From contig CAWBGY010000005.1 in NCBI GenBank assembly GCA_963788505.1, positions 992,001 through 1,056,000 of the forward strand: a DNA stretch of 64,000 nucleotides, read 5' to 3'. The DNA comes from JAIQFF01 sp963788505. GTDB lineage: Bacteria > Acidobacteriota > Terriglobia > Terriglobales > Acidobacteriaceae. The notes below the pieces were generated by a model. It was not told where the DNA came from, ran no database searches, and was given only the letters and a program-made list of their open reading frames with translations. Positions 52,087 through 63,669 of this stretch are shown piece after piece (positions within the stretch are counted from its first letter, which is position 1; every line of letters starts with the position of its first letter). A program made the translations under genes and the position numbers.

Positions 52087-52281
52087 TGTCATCCTGAGCG
52101 GAATCTTTCCATTCGCGCGCGAATGGAAAGATGGAGTCGAAGGACCCCTATGAGCTTATCTGCAGTCAGGATGGTTGGATCGTACTCCAGACGTTCGAAG
52201 GAAAGTTTCGTTAAGCGGGTAGGGGTCCTTCGACTGCGTGGCTACTTCGCTTCGCGAAGTAGCCCTCCGCTCAGGATGACA
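52087..52281. mobile_element. MITE-like element, copy A
   Basis: Terminal inverted repeats TGTCATCCTGAGCGGA (52087-52102) and TCCGCTCAGGATGACA (52266-52281) are perfect. Inside are a 30-bp perfect palindrome (52103-52132, arms ATCTTTCCATTCGCG), a 16-bp inverted repeat AGTCGAAGGACCCCTA (52135-52150 with 52220-52235) and a hairpin GGCTACTTCGC/GCGAAGTAGCC (52240-52264). No ORF is present; size 195 bp. Confidence 0.8.
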
Positions 52282-52346
52282 GGGCGCCGCAGCACTTCTT
52301 CTATCTTTTAGTCCTTGGGCCACCGGGGCAAGGATCGTCATCACCT
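52282..52346 (-). pseudogene. decayed copy of the secA SEC-C tail
   Basis: The minus strand reads DDPCPGGPRTKR, a stop, then KKCCGA, which aligns with NDPCPCGSGKKYKKCCGA at the real SecA end (52544-52605). It follows element copy A exactly as the true secA end follows copy B, so a 260-bp segment including the gene end was duplicated, or another SEC-C gene was lost here. Confidence 0.65.
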
Positions 52347-52531
52347 TGTCATCCTGAGCGGAATCTTTCCATTCGCGCGCGAATGGAAAGATGGAGTCGA
52401 AGGACCCCTATGAGCTTATCTGCAGTCAGGATGGTTGGATCGTACTCCAGACATTCGAAGGAAAGTTTCGTTAAGCGGGTAGGGGTCCTTCGACTGCGTG
52501 GCTACTTCGCTTCGCGAAGTAGCCACTCCGC

Positions 52532-52542
<11 letters not shown>
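52347..52542. mobile_element. MITE-like element, copy B, overlapping the secA 3' end
   Basis: Same element as copy A with one substitution and one inserted base. The internal 30-bp palindrome is at 52363-52392. Its right terminal repeat (52527-52542) overlaps the last codons of secA, so the element supplies LSS and the stop codon. Confidence 0.8.
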
Positions 52543-55495
<2,953 letters not shown>

Positions 55496-55789
55496 ATCAA
55501 TGCACCTGTGAAGGCAGACCCGCCCCTATTAGAAGCCTAGCATATTAGATGCAGCGACAGTCGGTAAGTCGCGGGGGGAACCTCGAACCGCAGAGGCACA
55601 TACGCCACCCCTTACTGCTTACTGCCTGCAGCCGCGAAGCGGCGGAGAGAATGCGGCCCGGGGCGCAAGCCCCGGGTAAGCATGAAGATGACAAAGCGCC
55701 GCAGGGGCGAAAGCACGGACACACTTGACATGGGCGACCTAACGCTTTCGTCGGCGACCCCTGTTTCATGTAATATTTCCGGCGAACCA

Positions 55790-58585
55790 ATGCCCACTTT
55801 CTATGATCGCTTCGTCGAGTGCGTCGGGCACTGGCCGAAGAACGTCGCCCTGGAGATTCAGCGTCGCGACCGGGTTGAGAGCTGCACCTACGCCGAGCTG
55901 CGCCACATGGCGGAGTCGGTCGGAGCCTGGCTGGCCGCAAACCAGTTTCAAGCGGGCGCCCGCATCGTCATTTTGGCTGACAATCATCCCCGCTGGGTAG
56001 CCGTATTTCTGGGCGTGGTGGCATGCGGGTGCACCGCCGTCCCGTTGGACACGGCCCTGCACGCCGACCAGATCACGACCCTGTTAAAGGACAGCGGCAG
56101 CTCACTGTTGTTTTGCGATATCAAGCATCTTGCCACCGCGCGGGAAGCGATTGCCTCGCTGCCCATCAAAATTGCTCTGATCAATCCGACCGAACTGAAA
56201 GCCGCGCCAGGTCAAGTTAATCCCGATTCGGCCGAGCCGGCCCCGGTGGCCGATCTTGACACCATCTTTGCATCGGGCCCGGGCGGATTCACGCCGGCCC
56301 CTGTTGCAGCCGATGCCGTCGCTTCCCTCCTCTACACCTCCGGCACTACTTCCGACCCCAAGGGCGTCATGCTTACCCATGCCAATCTGCTGGGCGAAGT
56401 GGAGTCGGTATTCAAATGGGCGCGCGTCGGTCCCGAGGATGCCGTGCTCGGAGTGTTGCCACTGTTCCATGTGCTCTCGCAGATGGCGAATCTCCTACTG
56501 CCGCTGGTGAAGGGCGCCAAAGTCGTCTATCTGGAAACGCTGAACACCACGGAGTTGTTACGCGCGCTCAATGAGCGGCAGATCACGATTTTTGCCGTGG
56601 TGCCGCAATTTTTCTACCTGATTCACGAGCGCATCTTCAAGGAAGTAGCCAAGCGCGGCAAGGTGGCGGGCTGGGCGCTGAAGGCGCTGATGGCGGTTAA
56701 CCGCGGCCTGCGTACTGTGGGACTTAACGCCGGCCGCATCTTCTTCGGCAAGCTGCACAGCACGTTCGGCGACCGCATGCGGTACCTGATCACCGGCGGC
56801 TCGCGCTTCGATCCCCAGATCGGATACGACTTTCACGCGCTTGGCATCGACGTCCTGCAGGCCTACGGCCTCACCGAAACCACGGGCGCGGCCTTCGCTG
56901 CACTCCCTCATCACAACGTGATCGGTTCGGTCGGACCACCGCTGCCTGGCGTGGAAGGAAAAATTGTCGATCCCAAGCCCGGAGAAGACGGCGGACCGGC
57001 CGTTGGTGAAATTGCCATCCGCGGCGCCATCGTGATGAAGGGCTATTGGAACCGTCCGGATGCCACCGCCGCCGTCCTGAAAGATGGCTGGCTCCATACC
57101 GGGGACCTGGGCTATTTCGACCCCGGCGGCAATCTGTTTATCACGGGACGCGAAAAAGACGTGATTGTCTTGAGCAATGGCAAAAACGTCTACCCCGAGG
57201 AAATTGAGTCTTACTATTTGAAGTCCCCCAACATCAAGGAAATCGGAGTGATGGCGCTCGAGAGTGAGCCCGGCAATCCCGCTTCCGATCGCTTGTACGC
57301 CGTCGTAGTACCGGACTTCGACTCATTGAAGGAACGAAGGATCGTGAATGCGAAGGAAGTGATTCGCTTCGACATCGAGGGCATCTCGGCGAAGATTCCG
57401 TCCACCAAGCGCATTGGCAGCTACGAAATATGGCAGGACCCGCTGCCCCGCACCACGACTCGCAAGCTCAAACGCTTCGAGATGGAAAAACGGGTGCGCG
57501 CGAACCAGCAAAAAGGACAGTCAGTCTCCGAAGGCGCCTCCACTCCGGCATTAAGCGCCGAAGATGTCCAATGGCTGGAGCGGCCCGAGGTGCAGCAGGC
57601 ACTGAAGGTGATTCGCGAATCCAGCAAGACCGCGCCCGAAGTGATCCGGCCCAGCGACAATCTCGAACTCGATCTGGGCCTCGACTCCATGCAGCGAATT
57701 GAATTGCTGGTTGGAGTCGAAAAGGAGCTTGGCGGTGACGTGGACGAATCCGCCCTGGCTGAAATCTATACCGTCCGCCAGCTGGTGGATGCGATTCGGG
57801 AGAGCGCGGCAACGGGAAAAACACGAGCCGTCTCAAGTCAGCATCCGGGCGGCTGGAAATCGGTTCTGGAGGAAGAACCAACCGATCCCGAAGTTCTGGC
57901 GCTGGCCCGTCCCGGGCAGCTGGCGGAGCACTTGCTGTACCCACTATTCCAGCCACTCCAGATTTTTGCGTACGACCGGTTTCACCTGCGAGTGAGCGGA
58001 TTGGAGAAGCTTCCAATTCGTGGATCCTACATCATTTCTTCAAACCACCAGAGCTATCTGGACCCGGTGGTGCTCGCGGCGATTCTGCCCTGGGCGGTGT
58101 TTCGCAACCTGTTTGCCGTGGGGACCAGCGACATTTTCGGTTCCGGCTTCATGCGTCGCCTGGCGCGCTGGCTGAGGGTGATCGTCGTCGATCCGGATGC
58201 GAACCTGGTCTCCGCCATGCGGGCGGGCGCCTTCGGACTGCGCCACGGCCGCATCCTCATTCTTTACCCTGAAGGTGAACGGAGTATCGACGGCACCCCC
58301 AGGACTTTCAAGAAAGGCGCCGCCATTCTCTCGATTCATCTGCAAGTGCCGATTGTTCCGGTGGCAATCGAAGGCTTTTACGAGGCTTGGCCCCGGGGCA
58401 AGGCATTCCAAAAGTTCACGCCGCTGAAAATTCAATTCGGTGATCCGATTTATCCCGTGCCGGAAGCCGAGGCATCAGAATCCGCATACGAAAAGCTCAC
58501 GGCGGAGTTGAAGGCGCGGGTCGTGGAAATGTGGAAGGGACTGCGGGGGGAAACAGCGGCATCGGCGGAAACACCACAGTCGTAG
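55790..58585 (+). CDS. fused acyl-CoA/acyl-ACP synthetase, acyl carrier and PlsC acyltransferase
   Basis: 931 residues, three domains. Residues 1-570: AMP-binding ligase with YTSGTTSDPKGVMLTHANL (182-200), AYGLTETTGAAF (about 357) and GWLHTGDLGYFDPGG. Residues 590-680: acyl carrier domain with phosphopantetheine Ser633 in LGLDSMQRIELLVGVEKELG. Residues 730-931: PlsC-type acyltransferase with H753-x4-D758 in SSNHQSYLDP and the YPEGERS block near 826. It would activate a fatty acid, hold it on the carrier and transfer it to a lysolipid, as in bacterial Aas-like fusions. The ORF begins at 55682, but ATG 55790 is where homology starts. Confidence 0.9.
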   Translation: MPTFYDRFVECVGHWPKNVALEIQRRDRVESCTYAELRHMAESVGAWLAANQFQAGARIVILADNHPRWVAVFLGVVACGCTAVPLDTALHADQITTLLKDSGSSLLFCDIKHLATAREAIASLPIKIALINPTELKAAPGQVNPDSAEPAPVADLDTIFASGPGGFTPAPVAADAVASLLYTSGTTSDPKGVMLTHANLLGEVESVFKWARVGPEDAVLGVLPLFHVLSQMANLLLPLVKGAKVVYLETLNTTELLRALNERQITIFAVVPQFFYLIHERIFKEVAKRGKVAGWALKALMAVNRGLRTVGLNAGRIFFGKLHSTFGDRMRYLITGGSRFDPQIGYDFHALGIDVLQAYGLTETTGAAFAALPHHNVIGSVGPPLPGVEGKIVDPKPGEDGGPAVGEIAIRGAIVMKGYWNRPDATAAVLKDGWLHTGDLGYFDPGGNLFITGREKDVIVLSNGKNVYPEEIESYYLKSPNIKEIGVMALESEPGNPASDRLYAVVVPDFDSLKERRIVNAKEVIRFDIEGISAKIPSTKRIGSYEIWQDPLPRTTTRKLKRFEMEKRVRANQQKGQSVSEGASTPALSAEDVQWLERPEVQQALKVIRESSKTAPEVIRPSDNLELDLGLDSMQRIELLVGVEKELGGDVDESALAEIYTVRQLVDAIRESAATGKTRAVSSQHPGGWKSVLEEEPTDPEVLALARPGQLAEHLLYPLFQPLQIFAYDRFHLRVSGLEKLPIRGSYIISSNHQSYLDPVVLAAILPWAVFRNLFAVGTSDIFGSGFMRRLARWLRVIVVDPDANLVSAMRAGAFGLRHGRILILYPEGERSIDGTPRTFKKGAAILSIHLQVPIVPVAIEGFYEAWPRGKAFQKFTPLKIQFGDPIYPVPEAEASESAYEKLTAELKARVVEMWKGLRGETAASAETPQS

Positions 58586-58604
58586 CGGCTTTTACGAGCA
58601 GCCT

Positions 58605-59519
58605 CTATTGCGCGGCAGCCTGCACCTTGGGCGCGAAGGCCTTCACGAAGGCGTCGACAATCATCGAATCGTAGTCGCCGGCGGCATCTTTTGCGATCTT
58701 TTCCGCTGCCTGAGCCGGCGTAGGTTTTGCCCCACCTGGTCCGTTAACCTGCGAGTCAAACTTTTCCGCCAGATTCATGATCTGCACTTCGATCATCGAA
58801 TCGGCTGGACTGCCGCCGCTCACTTGCAACTGCTGCGCCGCCACCAGAATGGGGATCGCACGGCGGAGCGAGCCTCCCATGAGCTGGGCATTGGTGGCGC
58901 CGCTGTTGTCGCCCTTGCGCATCCCTCTTTCAAGCTCCTCCTGCGAGAGATTGGCGGCTTTGTAAAGAATTTCGTTGCTGATGCCAATTTCGTTCACGTT
59001 GCGCAACAAGGCTGCGGTTCGAAGATCTTCGGAACTCTCCGGATCCAGCCCCAGTGCGGCGGCGATTCTGGCCGCGTAGGTAGAAACCCGGAACGAGTCG
59101 GCCTCGCTGTTTTTCTGGTTGCTGAGAAACTGCTGCAGAATAACCAGCATTCCGTCGTAGCCGTCTTTCAACTCTTTCAGGCTCTTTTGGTTCCGCTCGT
59201 ACATGGTGCCCATGGCATAGGCCGTGACCACCAGGACGCCACCCCAAACCGTGATGTCGAACCAGCGGTTGTCGAGCGGCAGATATTCCGTCCGGCGATT
59301 GAACATGGTGGGATTCACGTAGGTGAGCAGCACGACTAAACACACGCTGGCGCAGGCGGTCAGCGTGGCATGGCGCCGCCCGAACTGATACGCCGAGTAG
59401 AGAGTCGGCAGGAAATAAAACACCAGCGCCATGGCCTGGGACGCCACCAGGAAGTGGATCATGGCAGCGATCACGACCAGGGACAGCAGCAACCAGAGTT
59501 CTTTGTTGGTGTTTCGCAC
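58605..59519 (-). CDS. membrane protein with a degenerate HD-GYP-like domain
   Basis: 304 residues. Four membrane helices (LWLLLSLVVIAAMIHFLVAS, ALVFYFLPTLYSAYQFG, LTACASVCLVVLLTYV, ITVWGGVLVVTAYAMGTMY) precede a coiled segment and a helical domain resembling HD-GYP: SFRVSTYAARIAAALGLDPE, LRTAALLRNVNEIGISNEIL, ANLSQEELERGM. The HD pair is replaced by RN and the GYP motif is missing, so c-di-GMP hydrolysis is unlikely; a binding or scaffold role is inferred. Converges with the fused acyltransferase. Confidence 0.75.
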   Translation of the reverse strand: MRNTNKELWLLLSLVVIAAMIHFLVASQAMALVFYFLPTLYSAYQFGRRHATLTACASVCLVVLLTYVNPTMFNRRTEYLPLDNRWFDITVWGGVLVVTAYAMGTMYERNQKSLKELKDGYDGMLVILQQFLSNQKNSEADSFRVSTYAARIAAALGLDPESSEDLRTAALLRNVNEIGISNEILYKAANLSQEELERGMRKGDNSGATNAQLMGGSLRRAIPILVAAQQLQVSGGSPADSMIEVQIMNLAEKFDSQVNGPGGAKPTPAQAAEKIAKDAAGDYDSMIVDAFVKAFAPKVQAAAQ

Positions 59520-59658
59520 AGTTTTTCAATCGGCCCGTGGTGCTTGTCGCCCTCAATTCTGAAGAACTTTCAGGCGGAAAACCGGCCGCGCCTTCCTATG
59601 TTGGAACAAAGGAAGAAACACTCCAAGTTACCCAGGTAATCGCGCAGCGTAGGGGGAC

Positions 59659-60570
59659 CTACTTGGCGCGAGGATGGGTCTGATCGTAGACCTGCAGAAC
59701 GTGCTTCACCGAGAGCTGGGTGTAGCGCTGCGTGGTCGAAAGACGCTCGTGGCCGAGCATTTCCTGAATGGCGCGCAGGTCAGCGCCTTCCTCCAGCATG
59801 TGAGTTCCGAATGCATGCCGCAAGGTATGCGGATGGACGTCTGGAGACAAGCCCTTGGCCACAGCGATTTTCTTGATGATTCGACCTACGCTGCGGGTGG
59901 TGAGGCGCCCACCCCGCCGGTTGATCAGCAATGCCGGCGAATTTTTCTTTCGCTCCATTAACAACCGCTGGCGGGCCGGGAGGTACGCCGCCAGCGCAAC
60001 TTTGACCGTGTCCCCGAAGGGAACGTAGCGTTGCTTTTTCCCCTTGCCGCGGACCAGGATCGCCTCATTGCTTACCCGGATATCCTCGACGTTAATCCCG
60101 ATCAGCTCGGAGTTCCGGATGCCGCAGCCGTAGAGCAACTCGAGCATTATCCGGTCGCGCTCGGGAAAGGCGGCGACTTCGGGCATTTGCCCGTCGAGGA
60201 CTTTATTCATTTCCTCGATGGTCGGAACTCGTGGAAGTTTTTTGGGCAGTTTCGGGGTCGAGACCAGGGCCGCCGGGTTGTGCTCGACCGCCCCCTCCTG
60301 GGCCAGCCAGCGATAGAGCGATCGCACCGCCGCCAACGAGCGCGCCACCGAAGTCTTGCCCAGCCCTCTTTCATAGAGATGAGATAGAAAACCGCGAATG
60401 ACGACGTGGTCGATGTGTTTCCAGTTCCGCGAGCCGGCGTAAGCGGCGAATTCTTCCAGGTCGCCCCGGTAAGCCTTCATGGTGTGGATGGACACATTGC
60501 GCTGGCGCAGCGATTGCAGGAAGGCGCGTACCGCTTTATCGACGACGGTTAGCTTTGCTGTTTCGGCCAT
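59659..60570 (-). CDS. xerC: tyrosine recombinase XerC
   Basis: 303 residues. N-terminal SAM-like core-binding domain (AVRAFLQSLRQRNVSIHTMK, RSLAAVRSLYRWLAQEGAVE) and catalytic domain with R in LLYGCGIRNSELIGINVEDI, K in VRGKGKKQRYVPFG, H-x-x-R in HPHTLRHAFGTHMLEEGADL, the second H in MLGHERLSTTQ and the nucleophile Y in RYTQLS. It resolves chromosome dimers at dif with XerD. ATG 60570 is preferred over 60588. It follows the XerD-type gene on the same strand. Confidence 0.92.
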   Translation of the reverse strand: MAETAKLTVVDKAVRAFLQSLRQRNVSIHTMKAYRGDLEEFAAYAGSRNWKHIDHVVIRGFLSHLYERGLGKTSVARSLAAVRSLYRWLAQEGAVEHNPAALVSTPKLPKKLPRVPTIEEMNKVLDGQMPEVAAFPERDRIMLELLYGCGIRNSELIGINVEDIRVSNEAILVRGKGKKQRYVPFGDTVKVALAAYLPARQRLLMERKKNSPALLINRRGGRLTTRSVGRIIKKIAVAKGLSPDVHPHTLRHAFGTHMLEEGADLRAIQEMLGHERLSTTQRYTQLSVKHVLQVYDQTHPRAK

Positions 60571-60585
60571 AAACCCAATCCTAAA

Positions 60586-60652
60586 CACGGAGGCACAGAG
60601 TCACGGAGGAGAGATCAGGGTGCTCGCTCCGTGACTCCGTGTCTCCGTGGTG
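60586..60652. repeat. CACGGAG-type inverted repeat between the xer genes
   Basis: Left arm 60586-60608 (CACGGAGGCACAGAGTCACGGAG) with right arm 60627-60649, 21 of 23 pairs matching. The right arm lies inside the 3' end of the upstream recombinase gene. Confidence 0.8.
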
Positions 60653-61586
60653 AAGGAACATTCTCCTGCCTCGCCTTTGCTCTGGGATGATGCTTCTGGT
60701 ACACACTCTTCAGTCGATCCAGGGCGACGTGCGTATAGATCTGCGTAGTGGAAATATCGGCGTGGCCCAGGATGGTCTGCACCGTCCGTAGATCGGCGCC
60801 GTTTTCGACCATGTGGGTGGCACAACTGTGCCGCAGCATGTGCGGACTGGCCTTGCGCCCGGCGTTCCCGGACGCCGCGCGAACCATCTGCCAGACCCGC
60901 TGCCGGGTCAACTTTCCGCCTCCCTGCCCAACGAATAAAAGTGGCGAGTTCTTCCCTTTCGTCAGGATCGCGCGCGCGTCCTTCAGATAGTGGCTCAACG
61001 CATCCTGCGCGCCTTTTCCCAGAGGCACAATCCGTTCCTTGTCCCCCTTGCCGCGCACCAGCACGTAACCCAGATCGAGCTTCAGGTCTTCAAGTTTGAC
61101 ACCGATGATCTCGGATACTCTGAGCGCCGCGGCGTAGAAAACCTCCAGCATGGTGCGATTGCGCGCCGCAATCGCTTCAGCCGGCTTGCGGTTCGAAGTC
61201 GGGCGCTGGCCAACCAGCATGGTTTCCATCTCGTCGCGGGCCAGCGCTTTGGGCAGCACCTTCCATTGTTTGGGTGAGTCGATGTTCAGCGTGGGGTCGT
61301 GGACCACCATCTTGTCCAGCAGGAGATAGCGATACAAGTGGCGCAGGGCGGAAAGCTTGCGCCCCACGGACCGGCTGTCCAGGGAATTTCCGAACAACTG
61401 CTGGATAAATTCGCGCACATGGTTGCGCTGAGCCGTGAGCAACGTGCGCTTGCGCTTCTCCAGAAAACCGGCGAATTGCCCGATGTCGGCGGCGTAGGCC
61501 GAGATGGTAAGCGGCGCCAGCCCCTTTTCGATCTTCAGATAGTCGAGGAATCCTGAAATCACGCGAGCGTTGGTCGCAGAAGGCAC
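60615..61586 (-). CDS. xerD: tyrosine recombinase XerD-like
   Basis: 323 residues. Core-binding domain (ISGFLDYLKIEKGLAPLTIS, AYAADIGQFAGFLEKR) and catalytic domain with R in VFYAAALRVSEIIGVKLEDL, K in VRGKGDKERIVPLG, HMLRHSCATHMVENGADLRT, ILGHADISTTQIYTHV. The last 12 residues (SPRRHGVTERAP) come from the repeat at 60586-60652 and extend the usual terminus. Partner of the XerC gene 45 bases downstream. Confidence 0.9.
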   Translation of the reverse strand: MPSATNARVISGFLDYLKIEKGLAPLTISAYAADIGQFAGFLEKRKRTLLTAQRNHVREFIQQLFGNSLDSRSVGRKLSALRHLYRYLLLDKMVVHDPTLNIDSPKQWKVLPKALARDEMETMLVGQRPTSNRKPAEAIAARNRTMLEVFYAAALRVSEIIGVKLEDLKLDLGYVLVRGKGDKERIVPLGKGAQDALSHYLKDARAILTKGKNSPLLFVGQGGGKLTRQRVWQMVRAASGNAGRKASPHMLRHSCATHMVENGADLRTVQTILGHADISTTQIYTHVALDRLKSVYQKHHPRAKARQENVPSPRRHGVTERAP

Positions 61587-61666
61587 GCTATAAGTATGCG
61601 CGTTATCGGACGCTGCGAAAAGTAGCGAGTATGGTGAACCACGGAGGACACAGAGGACACGGGCGG

Positions 61667-62377
61667 TTAGCGAATTTCTTTCAGAATCTCCACCGCATAC
61701 AGCGCCCCTTCCGGCGTTTCCTCATGCTTGAAATAAGCGAACACATTTCGCCCCTGGCCCAGATGTTCGCGGATTCGTTCCACCATCGCGCGGCGCTCGT
61801 CGGGAGTGTAGGAAGGCTTGCGGTAACGGTAGTAGCAGAAGTCGGCGGTCACCACGTCGGGCGTGACCCGCTCTTCGGTTTCGGCGATGCAGAGGGCGCG
61901 ATTGCCGTTTCTCAGCAAACTGAAAATCTCATCGCTAAACCACGAGGGATGGCGGAATTCGAATGCCGCCTGAACGGCGCGCGGCAAGGTGGAAAGAAAT
62001 TCTTCCAATAACTTCGCATCGGCTTTCAAATTCGGCGGCAACTGGAAGAGTACAGGGCCCAGTTTTCCGGCCTGGGCCAGGGGCTCGATGGTGCTGAGAA
62101 ACCGAGGCACAAAATCGGCGGTCCCCTGCAGCCGCTTGATGTGCGTGATCACCTGGTGCGCTTTTACTCCAAAGCGAAAATCGGGCGGCGTCTCCGCGAT
62201 CCATTTCTGGGCGGTCGTTTCCTTGATTAATTGCCGGAAGGTGAAATTGACTTCCACCGTATTGAGTTGGGTGGCGTAGTGCCGCAGAAATTTGGTTTGC
62301 GGAAGCTTGGCGGGATAAAAGTCCGGCTTCCAGCTGGGATAAGCCCATCCTGAAGTTCCCACGTAGAGTTGCGTCAT
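61667..62377 (-). CDS. DUF72-family protein
   Basis: 236 residues: MTQLYVGTSGWAYPSWKPDF, then YPAKLPQTKFLRHYATQLNT, VEVNFTFRQLIKETTAQKWI and FGVKAHQVITHIKRL, then FQLPPNLKADAKLLEEFLST and AFEFRHPSWFSDEIFSLLRN. A TIM-barrel family of unknown function with a conserved YPxxWxxxxY-type start; members are often near repair or nuclease genes, and here it is next to the LigD polymerase gene. Confidence 0.88.
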   Translation of the reverse strand: MTQLYVGTSGWAYPSWKPDFYPAKLPQTKFLRHYATQLNTVEVNFTFRQLIKETTAQKWIAETPPDFRFGVKAHQVITHIKRLQGTADFVPRFLSTIEPLAQAGKLGPVLFQLPPNLKADAKLLEEFLSTLPRAVQAAFEFRHPSWFSDEIFSLLRNGNRALCIAETEERVTPDVVTADFCYYRYRKPSYTPDERRAMVERIREHLGQGRNVFAYFKHEETPEGALYAVEILKEIR

Positions 62378-62390
62378 AATTTATGCGGGA

Positions 62391-63458
62391 TTATTTCTTT
62401 CTCGATTTTTTGCCTGCTGCTTTCTTGTTTCCAGATTTCACGATCTTCTTCTGGCGTCCGGCTTGGGCCGCGATTTTCAATCCAGTTGCCGCGGAGCTTC
62501 CGCGAGTTGCGCTCGCCTCGCGGGCGGGGTCGCCCGCGTCCACACTTGCCGTCAACTTCGGCAGCGTTTGTTTCAGTTTGAGAACCGGTGCGAATAAGTC
62601 TCCCATTTTTTCCACGCGCTTGAGCACCTGGTCTGCTTCGAAGACCAGCAGCCCGGGGTCTTTCTTCTTCAGCATGTGCTCGACTTCTTCCCACTTCACC
62701 GGCGTAGAAGCCGTCGGATGCTCTCTTGCCCGCAGCGAATACACTGCAATCGTAGTCTTGTGTTCGTCGTTCTGACTCCAGTCCACCAGCACCTTGCCTT
62801 TGCGCAACTCCTTCTTCATGTCCGAAACCACCAGCTCGCGATGCTGGTCTTCCAATATCCGGGCGAGGGCGTGGGCAAAAGGCTTGGTGGCCTCGTAGCT
62901 GGTGGGCGTATTCAGGGGAACGTAAATCTGCAGCCCCTTGGAGCCGGAGGTCTTGGGGAAACTCTGCAGTCCGAAGTGCTCAAAGATTTCCCGCAACCAC
63001 ATGCCCACCTGCGCACACTGCACAATGTTCGCGGGCGGTCCGGGATCGAGGTCAAATACCATCATGCTTGGACAGTCGATGTCTTTTGCCAAGGAAAGCG
63101 AGGGATGCAGTTCGATGGCGGCCAGGTTCGCCATCCAGACAACGGTGCTGAGATCATCGGCCAGAATGTAGTTGACCGTCCGCCGGTTACCCTCGCTCCA
63201 GATAGGCGCGGTCTTCACCCAGTCGGGCCGATGCGCGGTGGCATTCTTCTCGAAAAAGAATTGGCTGTCCACCCCGTTGGGATAACGCTTCAGGGTAAGC
63301 GGACGCCCGGCCAGATGCGGAACCAGAACCGGACCGATGCGGGCGTAGTAGTCGATGACCTGCCCCTTAGTGAAGCCGGTCGCGGGATACAAGACCTTTT
63401 CCAGATTGGACAACTTCAGTTGCCGGCCTTGAATTTCAACCATCGGTGAAGTGCTCAC
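62391..63458 (-). CDS. stand-alone LigD polymerase domain (NHEJ primase-polymerase)
   Basis: 355 residues. MVEIQGRQLKLSNLEKVLYP, then FTKGQVIDYYARIGPVLVPH, RPLTLKRYPNGVDSQFFFEK, WMANLAAIELHPSLSLAKDI and MMVFDLDPGPPANIVQCAQV are the AEP-type polymerase domain of LigD; the D-x-D in FDLDPG would bind metal. The nuclease and ligase domains are missing. The Lys/Arg-rich tail contains a hairpin-repeat-derived stretch (SVDAGDPAREASATRG). Role in end-joining repair with Ku is inferred; no Ku gene is in the window. Confidence 0.92.
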   Translation of the reverse strand: MSTSPMVEIQGRQLKLSNLEKVLYPATGFTKGQVIDYYARIGPVLVPHLAGRPLTLKRYPNGVDSQFFFEKNATAHRPDWVKTAPIWSEGNRRTVNYILADDLSTVVWMANLAAIELHPSLSLAKDIDCPSMMVFDLDPGPPANIVQCAQVGMWLREIFEHFGLQSFPKTSGSKGLQIYVPLNTPTSYEATKPFAHALARILEDQHRELVVSDMKKELRKGKVLVDWSQNDEHKTTIAVYSLRAREHPTASTPVKWEEVEHMLKKKDPGLLVFEADQVLKRVEKMGDLFAPVLKLKQTLPKLTASVDAGDPAREASATRGSSAATGLKIAAQAGRQKKIVKSGNKKAAGKKSRKK

Positions 63459-63669
63459 TCGGCCTCGCTTGCGGTTACTGTCGACCGCGATTGGGGTTTA
63501 GTATAGTGGCGCTCGCGGATTGATAACACGTCCTTTGATGCGGGATTCCTTGGTGAGGCCTTGACTGTGTGGCACACAATCAACATCTGTCAGGTTTGAC
63601 AACTTCCCTTCCCGCCACGTAACTTCAAGTTCTTCCAGTCATGTTCTGTCCAACCGCAGTGGAGGTCCG

